From BPGX01 sp037447455 (GTDB lineage Bacteria; Bacteroidota; Bacteroidia; B-17B0; Aurantibacillaceae): a DNA stretch of 64,000 bases. Position 1 is the stretch's first letter, and every line of letters begins with the position of its first letter. The DNA lies in contig JBBIGQ010000001.1 of NCBI GenBank assembly GCA_037447455.1, forward strand, positions 1-64,000. The letters are read 5' to 3'. The position numbers and the translations under genes are program-made. Positions 54,672-63,817 of the stretch are shown here, piece by piece. The notes beneath the pieces are model-generated. The model was not told the DNA's origin. It saw only the letters and a list, made by a program, of their open reading frames with translations, and made no database searches.

Positions 54672-55907
54672 ATGAGCAAAACCAAGAAAAATACAGTAAA
54701 ACATAAAAATTCAGACACAAAAAAACGTTCCGTGAAAAGAACGATTGCTCAAAAAGAAACCAAGAAAAAAACACTTCTTCCCAAAAATCAATCGGTGCAA
54801 AAAAAACTGAAAAAAAATAAATCAACCTCTCAAAAGCCAAATCCTGACAGCAAAAAACAAAAAACAGATAAAAAAATAAAAAACAATTTATCCGATAAAA
54901 ACAATACACGCGTTAATCAAACCACCGCGGTCAATGAAAATCTTATCAAAATAATAGCCACTTCCAATATACTGGAAGAAGAGAAAACAAGTAAAATCAA
55001 CAACACAGAAAAAGATAAAAATCTTCCTAATGCGACTACAGAAACGTCCGGCGATGATGTGCAGGTACTAAAAAAAAGAAGAAACCGAAAAAAGAAAGTG
55101 AAAACATGGGAAGAAAAAGCCAAACAACTACCCACTTTTGAAGTTAGCAATTATCCAAAATTACCCGTAAAAAATATCCTCATTACTCAAGCCAAACCTT
55201 CTGAATTACAAAATCCCTACCAATTACTCATTGATAAATACAAAGTTCAGATTCACTTTCGTCCTTTTATTAAAGTAGAAGGGCTAACCGCACAGGAATT
55301 CAGAAACCAAAAAGTAGATGTTTTAGAATATACCGGCATCATTTTTACAAGTCGTTTAGCCATTGATCATTTTTTTAGAATTATCAATGAAATGCGTGTT
55401 ACTTTACCCGATACTACCCGTTTCTTTTGCCTCAACGAACAAATTGCTTATTACATGCAGAAATACATGGAATTGAGAAAAAGAAGAATCTTCTGGGGAT
55501 TAGGACCAATAGACGACCTGAAATCCATATTAAAAAAACATCCGGGCGGAAAAATTTTATTGCCCGCCTCCGACACCATTCGGGAAAAAGTCATCGGTAT
55601 TTTAGATTCCATGAATTTACAATATTCTGCTGTAGACGTTTACAAAACCGTTCCCGAAGACATTTCAGATTTAAAACCGGAAAAATTTGATATGATTGTT
55701 TTTTTTACTCCCATTGCAGTAGATGCATTGCACCAATACTTTCCTAAATTTAAACAAACCAAAAACCGTTTTGCAGCTTACAGCATTTTAACTGCCAATA
55801 AACTCAAAGAACTGGGTTACAGAGTAGACGTATATGCCCCCACTCTCGAATTTCCAAGCCTGGTCAATGCCATCGCCCATTATCTTTTGCATATAAAAGA
55901 AAAATAG
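54672..55907 (+). CDS. hemD: HemD-like (uroporphyrinogen-III synthase family) protein with Lys-rich N-terminal extension
   Basis: The C-terminal 255 residues fit the HemD fold seen in Bacteroidota: KNILITQAKPSELQNPYQLL, IIFTSRLAIDHFFRI, ILLPASDTIREKVI and FFTPIAVDALHQYF. In heme synthesis the enzyme closes hydroxymethylbilane to uroporphyrinogen III. Before it lie about 155 residues of Lys, Asn, Gln and Thr, with blocks such as KKLKKNKSTSQK and LKKRRNRKKKVK, without a predicted fold. The ATG at 54672 is used; the frame also opens at a TTG 6 bases earlier. HemD proteins conserve little sequence, so catalytic activity is likely but unproven here. Confidence 0.75.
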   Translation: MSKTKKNTVKHKNSDTKKRSVKRTIAQKETKKKTLLPKNQSVQKKLKKNKSTSQKPNPDSKKQKTDKKIKNNLSDKNNTRVNQTTAVNENLIKIIATSNILEEEKTSKINNTEKDKNLPNATTETSGDDVQVLKKRRNRKKKVKTWEEKAKQLPTFEVSNYPKLPVKNILITQAKPSELQNPYQLLIDKYKVQIHFRPFIKVEGLTAQEFRNQKVDVLEYTGIIFTSRLAIDHFFRIINEMRVTLPDTTRFFCLNEQIAYYMQKYMELRKRRIFWGLGPIDDLKSILKKHPGGKILLPASDTIREKVIGILDSMNLQYSAVDVYKTVPEDISDLKPEKFDMIVFFTPIAVDALHQYFPKFKQTKNRFAAYSILTANKLKELGYRVDVYAPTLEFPSLVNAIAHYLLHIKEK

Positions 55908-55925
55908 TAATTATTCTTTATTCTC

Positions 55926-57290
55926 TTACAATCTCTTTAGTTGACATGTAAAATGCCTTAAAAAAGGCGGTTCGTAAATAATCTTAAACCCTTTTGATTT
56001 CTTACTGTTTTTTTTCACTTCCTCAAACACTTCCAGGATATATTCTACATGGCTTTGTGTATACACCCTTCTCGGAATAGCCAGCCGCACCAATTCCCAC
56101 TGCGCCGGCTGAAATTTTCCATTTATTTTCTTCCCAAACATTAAAGAACCAATTTCAACTGTTCTGATTCCGCCCCTTACATACAAATCACACACCAATA
56201 CTTGCCCCGGAAAATACTCAGGCGAAATATGATCATACATTTTTTTAGCATCAATATAAATAGCATGGCCTCCAAAGGGCTTTAATACAGGTATTCCCGC
56301 TTTCTCCAGATGTTCTCCTAAATACGCCGTGCTACGAATACGATAATGTAAATAATCTTTATCAAATACTTCCTGCAAACCTACCGCCAATGCTTCCATA
56401 TCTCTTCCGCTTAATCCACCATAAGTAGTAAAACCCTCCGTAATAATCAGCAAATTCTGACACTTTTCTGCCAAACTCTTATCTCTTAAAGTAAGAAAGC
56501 CACCCATATTCACTAACCCATCTTTTTTGGCACTCATTATCGCAGCATCCGCATAGCGAAACATTTCCTGTGCAATCTGATAATACGACTTCCGTTCATA
56601 TCCTTTTTCACGATGTTTGATAAACCAGCTATTTTCAGCAATCCGACAACAATCTAAAACCAATAAAACACCGTATTTATCACAAAACCGCTTGACTTCT
56701 TTCAAATTTTGCATACTAACGGGCTGACCACCGCCACTATTATTAGTAACTGTCAGGATAACTGCCCCTACCTTATTTCTATACTTTTTCAAAAGACGAT
56801 TCAACGCTTCCAAATCAATGTTACCTTTGAAAGCATATTCAGAGGCCGTATCTTTTGCTTCCGGACAAGGAATATCAATCGCCGTCCCGCCGGCATATTC
56901 AATGTTAGCACGTGTGGTATCAAAATGTGTGTTGCTGATAAATACGTTTTTGCTTTGTGCCAAAACCCCATACAAAATCCTTTCGGCCGCCCTTCCTTGA
57001 TGCGTCGGAAAAAAATAAGGCATACCGGTGAGTTGATGTACCACTTTTTCTAATTTATGATAACTTTTAGCCCCCGCATACGACTCATCGCCTTGCATCA
57101 TAGCGGCCCATTGATGCTGACTCATCGCCGATGTACCACTATCCGTAAGCAAATCAATAAGAACATAATCAGAATCTATTTGAAACGGATTGTAAAAAGC
57201 CTTTTTAAGTATTTTTGCTCTTTCCTGCTTGCTTGTAAAGCGAATGGGCTCTACCACTTTAATCTTAAAAGGTTCAATAATGGTTTTCAT
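55926..57290 (-). CDS. tnaA: Tryptophanase (tryptophan indole-lyase)
   Basis: PLP beta-eliminating lyase of 454 aa that splits tryptophan to indole, pyruvate and ammonia. DSGTSAMSQHQWAAMM and PTHQGRAAERIL are conserved with both TnaA and tyrosine phenol-lyase; PLP binds Lys256 in MSAKKDG. The residues that separate the two follow TnaA: FDTT with Asp124 (Thr in tyrosine phenol-lyase) and VEIGS with Ile380 (Arg in tyrosine phenol-lyase). No TnaB or TnaC gene is adjacent. Convergent with the hemD-like gene across 18 bases. Confidence 0.88.
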   Translation of the reverse strand: MKTIIEPFKIKVVEPIRFTSKQERAKILKKAFYNPFQIDSDYVLIDLLTDSGTSAMSQHQWAAMMQGDESYAGAKSYHKLEKVVHQLTGMPYFFPTHQGRAAERILYGVLAQSKNVFISNTHFDTTRANIEYAGGTAIDIPCPEAKDTASEYAFKGNIDLEALNRLLKKYRNKVGAVILTVTNNSGGGQPVSMQNLKEVKRFCDKYGVLLVLDCCRIAENSWFIKHREKGYERKSYYQIAQEMFRYADAAIMSAKKDGLVNMGGFLTLRDKSLAEKCQNLLIITEGFTTYGGLSGRDMEALAVGLQEVFDKDYLHYRIRSTAYLGEHLEKAGIPVLKPFGGHAIYIDAKKMYDHISPEYFPGQVLVCDLYVRGGIRTVEIGSLMFGKKINGKFQPAQWELVRLAIPRRVYTQSHVEYILEVFEEVKKNSKKSKGFKIIYEPPFLRHFTCQLKRL

Positions 57291-57557
57291 TTAAAATTTT
57301 TCCGCAAATAAGCAGGAAGAAGTAAAATCAGAATATGATTTAAATCAATAATCTAATGATTCTTGCAAAATTTTAATCCAACCAAGTACAGTAAAAAACG
57401 GATTGCTGCTCACAATGTGTTTTATTTTTCTGCAAAGCAGAAAGAACTTTACTTACTAAATAGTACTAAAAAATTTTATTCAATATTTGAAATGAAATTA
57501 TTTGAAAATCCACTTTAAATAATTTTAATTTGCACCCAATATCATAAAAACTAAATT
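57291..57557. other. Divergent intergenic region between tnaA and gcvH
   Basis: A 267-base AT-rich gap from which the two genes are transcribed outward. It holds the candidate gcvH promoter at 57501-57532. No exact TAnnTTTG element was seen for tnaA and no leader peptide of the TnaC type with a tryptophan codon was found. Confidence 0.5.
57501..57532 (+). promoter_or_regulatory. Candidate promoter (TTTG, N20, TTAATTTG) before gcvH
   Basis: TTTG at 57501-57504 and TTAATTTG at 57525-57532 are 20 bases apart; the -7 matches TAnnTTTG at seven of eight positions. It lies 25 bases before the gcvH ATG. Confidence 0.35.
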
Positions 57558-57938
57558 ATGGAATTTCCTGAAAATTTAAAGTACACCAAAGAACACGAAT
57601 GGATAAAAATAGAAGGCAATATTGGAATTGTAGGCATAACAGATTTTGCTCAAAAAGAACTGGGCGACATTGTGTATGTAGATATACCAACCATCGGAGA
57701 AATCGTAAATAAAGACAGTGTATTCGGCACCATTGAAGCCGTTAAAACCGTGTCCGATTTATTTAGCCCTGTTACAGGAAAGGTTTTAGAATTTAATTCT
57801 GCTCTGGATGGCAGTCCTGAAAAAATCAATCAGGACCCTTATGGCGAAGGTTGGATTATCAAAATATCCATTGATAACCCAGACGAATTAAACAATTTAT
57901 TGAGCGCCGACGAGTACAAAAAAAGCATTCTTCTTTAA
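57558..57938 (+). CDS. gcvH: Glycine cleavage system H protein
   Basis: Lipoyl carrier of the glycine cleavage complex, 126 aa. The lipoylated lysine is Lys63 in FGTIEAVKTVSDLFSP, and the N-terminal KYTKEHEWIKIEGN and C-terminal NQDPYGEGWIIKI are typical. gcvP and gcvT are not in this window. Confidence 0.96.
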   Translation: MEFPENLKYTKEHEWIKIEGNIGIVGITDFAQKELGDIVYVDIPTIGEIVNKDSVFGTIEAVKTVSDLFSPVTGKVLEFNSALDGSPEKINQDPYGEGWIIKISIDNPDELNNLLSADEYKKSILL

Positions 57939-57972
57939 TACCTTGACTGAAAGAGTGTGACTTAATAATACT

Positions 57973-58623
57973 TTAAACTTCTGTTTCTTCTTTATTACTT
58001 GTAAGAGTTTGTTTAAATCCTGTAAAAATAACAGGAATAGCTGTAAGAACAATGAGCACTATAAAAACGTAAGCAATGTTGTGTTCTATCCATTCAGCAT
58101 AATAGGAACCAAGATAATACGCAATTGTACCTAAACTGCCAATCCATAATATAGCACCACTGATATTATAAACCAAAAATTTTTGAGAAGGTACCTGTAT
58201 AACTCCTGCTAAAATAGGTGCAAACGTACGCACAATTGGAATAAATCGCCCTACAATTAATGTCATAGCTCCATACTTATCATAAAACAATTTGGTTTTT
58301 AAAACGTGTTTTTTCTTAAAAAGCCAACTCTCTTCTTTTTCGTAAATTTTGTAACCTACTTTTTTTCCAAACCAGTATCCTACTGTATTACCCAATATAG
58401 CCGATACGATCATGAGCAATGCAATCACCGGAAAAGGCAAATTATACAACCATTCCGGATGTGTGGCCGCAATTATCCCGGCTATCAAAATCAAATTATC
58501 ACCCGGTAGAAAAAATCCAAAAAACAAACCCGTTTCAGCAAAGATAACAAAGAGTAAAAGCCATAACCCACCATAATGCACAATGCTTTCAGGATCGGTT
58601 AATGTTTTCAAAAATTCCCACAT
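57973..58623 (-). CDS. DedA family membrane protein
   Basis: A 216-aa protein of the DedA/VTT family. VIFAETGLFFGFFLPGDNLI is the conserved acidic-amphipathic N-terminal element, and YGAMTLIVGRFIPIVRTFAPILAG the second conserved loop with the essential arginines. Four or more membrane segments are seen. Members are proposed lipid scramblases/transporters required for membrane potential and undecaprenyl phosphate recycling. The start codon is 5 bases from TATCTTTA on the minus strand, a near -7 match. Confidence 0.9.
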   Translation of the reverse strand: MWEFLKTLTDPESIVHYGGLWLLLFVIFAETGLFFGFFLPGDNLILIAGIIAATHPEWLYNLPFPVIALLMIVSAILGNTVGYWFGKKVGYKIYEKEESWLFKKKHVLKTKLFYDKYGAMTLIVGRFIPIVRTFAPILAGVIQVPSQKFLVYNISGAILWIGSLGTIAYYLGSYYAEWIEHNIAYVFIVLIVLTAIPVIFTGFKQTLTSNKEETEV

Positions 58624-58701
58624 CGGCGTAAAGATAGAGGTTTAATCGTACATTAATTGCATTTTTGGAAATTTTAATTTTTGATAACTTAAATCCAAAT
58701 A

Positions 58702-59481
58702 TCAACTTACTAATCCCCATCTACTTAAGCTGTTTCTTATTTTACTCGCCACAAAACAAAAAGGCACTAAAACATACACCAGAAATTTTTTAAACCATAA
58801 AACCTTCTGAAATTTATACAGAAATCCATACTTCTCTGCCAGCCTCTGTAAAAATAAACCCGTCAAAACCACAAGATTAATAAATGTTTTCCACTGAATA
58901 AATTCAGGTCTAATACTATCCAACACTAAAATACACCTTCTATTGTTACTCTCATTCCATGCTTCGTGTTCTTTAGCATCTATAAATATCAACCACTTCC
59001 CTTCTTCCCAACTTCTTTTTTCATCTTCTACTCTAAACCCACACGTCGGTAATTTTGCCGGTATCACTAAGCCAAAATGACAACGAAAAATCCCGTTCGT
59101 ATCTCCACAATGAGGATAAATTCTGGTATGCGGCTCTAATAAATTAAACGAAGCCGATACGAGATTGGGAATGCGATTGATAAATGCCGTAGTTTTTGGG
59201 AAATATTTTTGATTGTAATAAAACTCTAACCCCCACCACTTTAAAGAAACGGTTTTCCATTTGCGTACATCATCAGACATTTTTGTATTAAAATACGACT
59301 GAAGTGAATGATGGGATAAATAATTCAATAATTCTCCCTGTATTTCCTTTGCCGCTTTCTCCCCATCCTTTGCCCATTCAAAAACCGACGAATCAACAAA
59401 CCGCACCTCTTCAGAAGAGTATTGCGCATCTTTTGACAGAATACTAAACCATAATTTTGGGGAATGTAAAGATTCAGCCAT
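58702..59481 (-). CDS. Aspartyl/asparaginyl beta-hydroxylase family protein
   Basis: A 259-aa protein of the PF05118 Fe(II)/2-oxoglutarate-dependent oxygenase family. IYPHCGDTNGIFRCHFGLVIP supplies the first metal histidine, EEGKWLIFIDAKEHEAWNES the second, and RRCILVLDSIRPEF the 2-oxoglutarate arginine. The N-terminal 90 residues with KWWGLEFYYNQKYFPKT are also typical. The last 40 residues contain a hydrophobic stretch (LVYVLVPFCFVA), so it may be membrane-associated. Substrate unknown; lipid A and small peptides are hydroxylated by relatives. It overlaps the MFS gene by 8 bases. Confidence 0.85.
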   Translation of the reverse strand: MAESLHSPKLWFSILSKDAQYSSEEVRFVDSSVFEWAKDGEKAAKEIQGELLNYLSHHSLQSYFNTKMSDDVRKWKTVSLKWWGLEFYYNQKYFPKTTAFINRIPNLVSASFNLLEPHTRIYPHCGDTNGIFRCHFGLVIPAKLPTCGFRVEDEKRSWEEGKWLIFIDAKEHEAWNESNNRRCILVLDSIRPEFIQWKTFINLVVLTGLFLQRLAEKYGFLYKFQKVLWFKKFLVYVLVPFCFVASKIRNSLSRWGLVS

Positions 59482-60796
59482 TCCTTTTTTTTACTTTAAA
59501 TGTTTTATTTTCAGGAAGCAACAAAAATAATAAAACTAATCCTGCTATAAAAAAAATACTTAAAACAGGAACAGAACTTCTTAATCCGCCAAAATATTCG
59601 CCAATTAAACCAAACGACAAAGTCCCTAAAATCATTCCTATTTTCTCAAGCACATCAAAAAAACTGAAATAACTGGCATGATCCAGTGTTTCTGGTAATA
59701 ACTTGCTATAGGTAGATCGTGAAAGCGCCTGCGTGCCCCCCATGACAAAACCTACTAAAGCTGCCACTATATAAAACTGTTCAGGATAAAACACTTCATA
59801 ATACGTATACAAACAAATAAAAATCCAGATACTAACAGACACTATCAAGGTCCCAATATTGCCCCACTTGTTTGATAAAAATGAAAAAAAGTAAGAACCG
59901 GCAATCCCCAAAAACTGAATGATTAAAATACTGATAATTAACGCTGTCGTTTTAAAGTTTTCGGACGGCCAATAAATTTCTTGTCTCGCAAACAATACCG
60001 CCATTACCATGACCGTTTGCACACCCATGTTGTAAAAAAAATAAGCTCCTAAAAATTTTTTAATAGATGAATTGCGTAGTGCTTCTTTCAATGTCTGGGA
60101 TAATTCTACATATCCTTTCCACAACAGATTCCTGGACGAATATCCTTTGCCACCTATGATTTCCGGCAATCTATAGAAAGTAAACTGGGCAAATCCTACC
60201 CACCACAATCCCACTAAAAGAAACGTGTATTTTACCGGTACTTTGAATGACATAATGAGCAACAAACAAAGGATTAATAAAAGGGAACTGCCAAAATAAC
60301 CATACGCAAACCCTTTAGCACTCAACTTATCCTGAAATTTAACCTCCACAATTTCCGGCAAATAGGAATTATAATACACTAAGCTGCCCCAATAACCAAT
60401 AGTAGCCATCATAAATGGTATCACACTCATCTCCAATTGTTGTCTGTTGAAAAAATACAACAACATACTGGATATGGCGCCTACATAACAAAAAAATTGA
60501 AGAAATTTTTTCTTATTTCCCAAATAATCTGCAATACCACTCAAGAGCGGAACGGTTAAAACAACCACCAATAAGGCCACCGAATACGTCATAGAATAAA
60601 CCGTTGTATTTTGAAATTTACGCCCTAAAAATTCCACTATGGTGCCGGTGTATTCTTTTGTTTCAGGATGATGCGAAGTGATGTATTCATAATAGTTTGG
60701 AAATATGGCGGATGTTATAACCAAAGGAAAGACAGAGTTCGCCCAATCATAAAACACCCAGCCCTGCATCACTTTTTTATTATTTTTTATCTTCAT
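59474..60796 (-). CDS. MFS transporter, UMF1 (Atg22-like) family
   Basis: Twelve-segment transporter of 440 aa. QGWVFYDWANSVFPLVITSAIFPNYY is the conserved first helix of the UMF1 family related to yeast Atg22, and LVGFVMGGTQALSRSTYSKLLP the typical later loop. Substrates are unknown. It overlaps the hydroxylase gene by 8 bases and follows the OmpA gene by 2 bases, so the three are probably one unit. Confidence 0.88.
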   Translation of the reverse strand: MKIKNNKKVMQGWVFYDWANSVFPLVITSAIFPNYYEYITSHHPETKEYTGTIVEFLGRKFQNTTVYSMTYSVALLVVVLTVPLLSGIADYLGNKKKFLQFFCYVGAISSMLLYFFNRQQLEMSVIPFMMATIGYWGSLVYYNSYLPEIVEVKFQDKLSAKGFAYGYFGSSLLLILCLLLIMSFKVPVKYTFLLVGLWWVGFAQFTFYRLPEIIGGKGYSSRNLLWKGYVELSQTLKEALRNSSIKKFLGAYFFYNMGVQTVMVMAVLFARQEIYWPSENFKTTALIISILIIQFLGIAGSYFFSFLSNKWGNIGTLIVSVSIWIFICLYTYYEVFYPEQFYIVAALVGFVMGGTQALSRSTYSKLLPETLDHASYFSFFDVLEKIGMILGTLSFGLIGEYFGGLRSSVPVLSIFFIAGLVLLFLLLPENKTFKVKKRNG

Positions 60797-60798
60797 GA

Positions 60799-61953
60799 CT
60801 ATTCATTTTTCAAAATTTCAATTTCCACTCTTCTGTTTTTAATCCGCCCTTCCATAGTGCTGTTATCGCCAATAGGCATTGTATCACCAAAGCCCTTAAA
60901 ATACATTTTATTTTGTACTCCCTTTTCAATAAAATACAAAAACACAGATTTGGCACGTTCTTCCGATAGTTTCATGTTTTTTCTTTTACTTCCGGTATTA
61001 TCACTGTGTCCATTGATTTGCACCATCCAATTCGGATGTTGCTGCAAATATTTTACTACTTTATTTAATTCCTGAAAGGACTCCGGAAGTATATACGACT
61101 TGCCCTCATCAAAATAAATATTCTTTAAAAGAATTTTATCTCCTGCCTTTAGAGTTTCTTTTACAGATTTAATGCTATCTGCCTGATGGTTTTGTTTTTC
61201 AACATACACACTTCCCACAATTTCTATTTCAATGGGCTCTTCAGGTTCTTTCACCGGAACTAATCGGACATTGTCCAGAAAATAGTACGCTTCCAGAAAA
61301 CCAAATACTCTAAACCCATACTTCAAAAAATTTAAACGAATCATATCTTTTTTTATCTCTGGCGAAAAATTCCCAATCGTAATATATTTTTCACCACCAT
61401 ACGCTTTGTAATAACCACTGATTTTTATCCAACGATAATTATTGTTTAAGCCCGTTTTGACATTTATTGTATCTATCATAAATGCTTTATCCACATCCTT
61501 TTGAGATTTATAGCCCGTTTTGCTAAACAGTACACCAAAAGATTTCACTACCGCGTTGCTCCAGAACGTCAGACGAATATACATTTCAAAATAATAAAGA
61601 TGTTTGTACTTCAAGGACTCTACCAACTTTACCTGCGCAAATTCTTTGTAATGTTTCTGAAACCGAAGCCCGATGTAACATTCTCCATCCAATGCTCCCT
61701 TTTCTTTAGTGGTATCATTATCCAATGGCTTTTGATAATAATCTACCGATGCAATTTGTGTCCAGGGAATAGCTGACTTGATACTGGAAGTTTTTTTTTT
61801 GTGGTTTTCAAAACTACCATTGGGCACTAAATTTTTATTCCATATCAACTCCTGTGAAAGATATTTTTTACTTATCAAGACAAACAAAACAATTATGTTA
61901 AATACCTTATTCAAGATTTTTTGCGGTGAATATAAAGGTTTGAAAGCCAACAA
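60799..61953 (-). CDS. OmpA-family protein with N-terminal jelly-roll-like domain
   Basis: Envelope protein of about 370-384 aa. A signal-type segment IIVLFVLISKKYLSQ lies near the start, but there is no ATG: the longest frame opens with TTG at 61953 and a TTG at 61914 (LNKVFNIIVLF) would give a neater signal peptide. NLVPNGSFE and WTQIASVDYYQ to YYFLDNVRLVPV resemble a carbohydrate-binding beta-sandwich of the CBM_4_9 type. The C-terminal 110 residues are an OmpA domain with QINGHSDNTGS, LSEERAKSVF and NRRVEIEI, with the DAP-binding Asp and Arg present. MFS gene follows by 2 bases. Confidence 0.85.
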   Translation of the reverse strand: MLAFKPLYSPQKILNKVFNIIVLFVLISKKYLSQELIWNKNLVPNGSFENHKKKTSSIKSAIPWTQIASVDYYQKPLDNDTTKEKGALDGECYIGLRFQKHYKEFAQVKLVESLKYKHLYYFEMYIRLTFWSNAVVKSFGVLFSKTGYKSQKDVDKAFMIDTINVKTGLNNNYRWIKISGYYKAYGGEKYITIGNFSPEIKKDMIRLNFLKYGFRVFGFLEAYYFLDNVRLVPVKEPEEPIEIEIVGSVYVEKQNHQADSIKSVKETLKAGDKILLKNIYFDEGKSYILPESFQELNKVVKYLQQHPNWMVQINGHSDNTGSKRKNMKLSEERAKSVFLYFIEKGVQNKMYFKGFGDTMPIGDNSTMEGRIKNRRVEIEILKNE

Positions 61954-61971
61954 AAGATGGTTTGTTCCACA

Positions 61972-63234
61972 TTACATCAAAATGCCGGCAATGGTAGCTG
62001 ATAAATAGGAAGCCAAAGTACCACAAAGTAAGGCCTTCATTCCTAACTCGGCCAAATCTCTTCTTCTTTCAGGAACCAATACACCTATTCCACCTATTTG
62101 CATTCCCACACTACTGAAATTGGCAAAGCCACAAATAGCAATGCTTACAATCATCAGCCCTTTTTCAGTTACCACCGGTACTTTGTGAGAAGTCAAATTG
62201 CTGAATGCCACAAATTCATTAATAGTAAGTTTCTGTCCCAACAAAGTTGCTACATTATTAACATCTTCAATTGGTGTGCCCATTGCCCACGCCATCGGAT
62301 AAAACAATTTGGCAAACAACCAGTTTAAACTTAAATTCAAGTCCGGATTAAAAATATGCCCCGTTTTCATTAACAGCCAATCGGTCATAGTAATAAGCGC
62401 TATGAACCCGATGAGCATGGCAATAACATTCATCGCAATTTTAAAGCCATCGCCGGCACCATGAGTAATGGCATCAATCAAATTGCTATATTCACTTTTT
62501 ACTTCTAATTTAACTTTTCCCATAGTCACCGGTGTTTCTGTTTCCGGAAAAACAATTTTTGAAATAACCAAGGCACCGGGAGCCGCCATTAAACTCGCCA
62601 TAATCAATTTCGGCGCCAGATTCATGCCCGCCTGTGCCCCCATATTGGCATATACTATGAGAATGCCTCCTGCTATACACGCCAAACTACCACTCATAGA
62701 AGCCAATAACTCACTCTTTGTCATACTCGGTAAATACGGACGAATCATCACCTGTGCTTCTACCTGTCCTACAAAAGCACTTGCCACATTACTTAATGCT
62801 TCTGCTCCACTCACCCGCATAATTTTATTCATTACAAATGCAATCGCAGAAATAACACGTTGCATAATGCCGAGATGATATAATATCGCTACCAAAGTTG
62901 TTACCAACACAATAGTTGCCGTTACATTAAACGCAAATACAAAGGTATGCGGCGCCCGATAATCCACCACTTCCTGACCAGACATTGCCGCTAACCCACC
63001 ATACACAAAGTCAACCCCGCTTTTTGCAAACTGTTCTATTTTCTGCATTCCTTTGCCTAACTGCTCAAAAAACACCTGTACCCATTTAACTTTCATAATG
63101 GAAACAGCAATGAAGGCCTGCAGTGCCAAACCACTTAACACCAAACGAACATTGATTTTCTTTCTGTTATTGGAAACCAAGTAAGCAATTCCCAAAATCA
63201 ATATAATGCCAATGAATCCAGTCAATCGTTCCAT
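61972..63234 (-). CDS. Nucleoside permease, NupC/CNT family
   Basis: Concentrative nucleoside transporter of 420 aa driven by H+ or Na+. The ATG at 63234 starts MERLTGFIGIILILGIAYL, the usual first helix; the longer frame to 63279 is unlikely. Helices contain GQVEAQVMIRPYL and MSGSLACIAGGILIVYANMG, the family core, and INEFVAFSNLTSH and GFANFSSVGMQIGG, which bind nucleoside and cation. About ten membrane segments. It stands 18 bases before the OmpA frame. Confidence 0.92.
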   Translation of the reverse strand: MERLTGFIGIILILGIAYLVSNNRKKINVRLVLSGLALQAFIAVSIMKVKWVQVFFEQLGKGMQKIEQFAKSGVDFVYGGLAAMSGQEVVDYRAPHTFVFAFNVTATIVLVTTLVAILYHLGIMQRVISAIAFVMNKIMRVSGAEALSNVASAFVGQVEAQVMIRPYLPSMTKSELLASMSGSLACIAGGILIVYANMGAQAGMNLAPKLIMASLMAAPGALVISKIVFPETETPVTMGKVKLEVKSEYSNLIDAITHGAGDGFKIAMNVIAMLIGFIALITMTDWLLMKTGHIFNPDLNLSLNWLFAKLFYPMAWAMGTPIEDVNNVATLLGQKLTINEFVAFSNLTSHKVPVVTEKGLMIVSIAICGFANFSSVGMQIGGIGVLVPERRRDLAELGMKALLCGTLASYLSATIAGILM

Positions 63235-63351
63235 AAATATTTTGGGCTGAAAGATAAATATAGTTCCATAATTAAACACTTATTATTTAAGAATGGCGGA
63301 ATACAGTATATCTCGCGCACTCAAAACCATGCCACTATTTATAAATAATTT

Positions 63352-63816
63352 CTAAATAATCAAATCGGCCTGTGTATAATATCTTTTTCGCTCGTTTAAT
63401 TTCTTTTCAATAAATTGTTTTAATGCATCTTTAGTCGTGATATTTTTCAACAAAGGTCTTTTATCTTTTTCATTCCACAACCGTTCCAATAATACTTCCA
63501 CTGCTGGCATTAAAGCAATCAACCAGCAATTCTGTTTTACCACTTCAAGGGTATTATTAAAACAAATGGTACCGCCACCTAATGCAATCACTCTGCTTCC
63601 CTTTATACCGACTACTTCATCAAGATATTTTTTCTCCATCTCTCTAAAACAACTTTCTCCTGCTTCTTCAAAAATTTGTAGAATCGTTTTTTTTTCTTTT
63701 TGCTCAATGTAATGATCTAAATCAATCAAAGGAAGACCAGCTTGTTTTGCTATTTTTTGAGCAAGCGTTGTTTTTCCGCTTCCCATAAACCCTGTAATAG
63801 CCAGATGTCTTTTCAT
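63352..63816 (-). CDS. aroK: Shikimate kinase
   Basis: Phosphorylates shikimate at the 3-hydroxyl in the chorismate pathway. P-loop GFMGSGKTTLA at residues 9-19, DLDHYIE and FREMEKKYL (shikimate site), ALGGGTICF and KDKRPLL (LID region with the second arginine). At 154 aa it is slightly short but complete. It begins 1 base after the ligase stop upstream. Confidence 0.94.
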   Translation of the reverse strand: MKRHLAITGFMGSGKTTLAQKIAKQAGLPLIDLDHYIEQKEKKTILQIFEEAGESCFREMEKKYLDEVVGIKGSRVIALGGGTICFNNTLEVVKQNCWLIALMPAVEVLLERLWNEKDKRPLLKNITTKDALKQFIEKKLNERKRYYTQADLII

Positions 63817-63817
63817 A

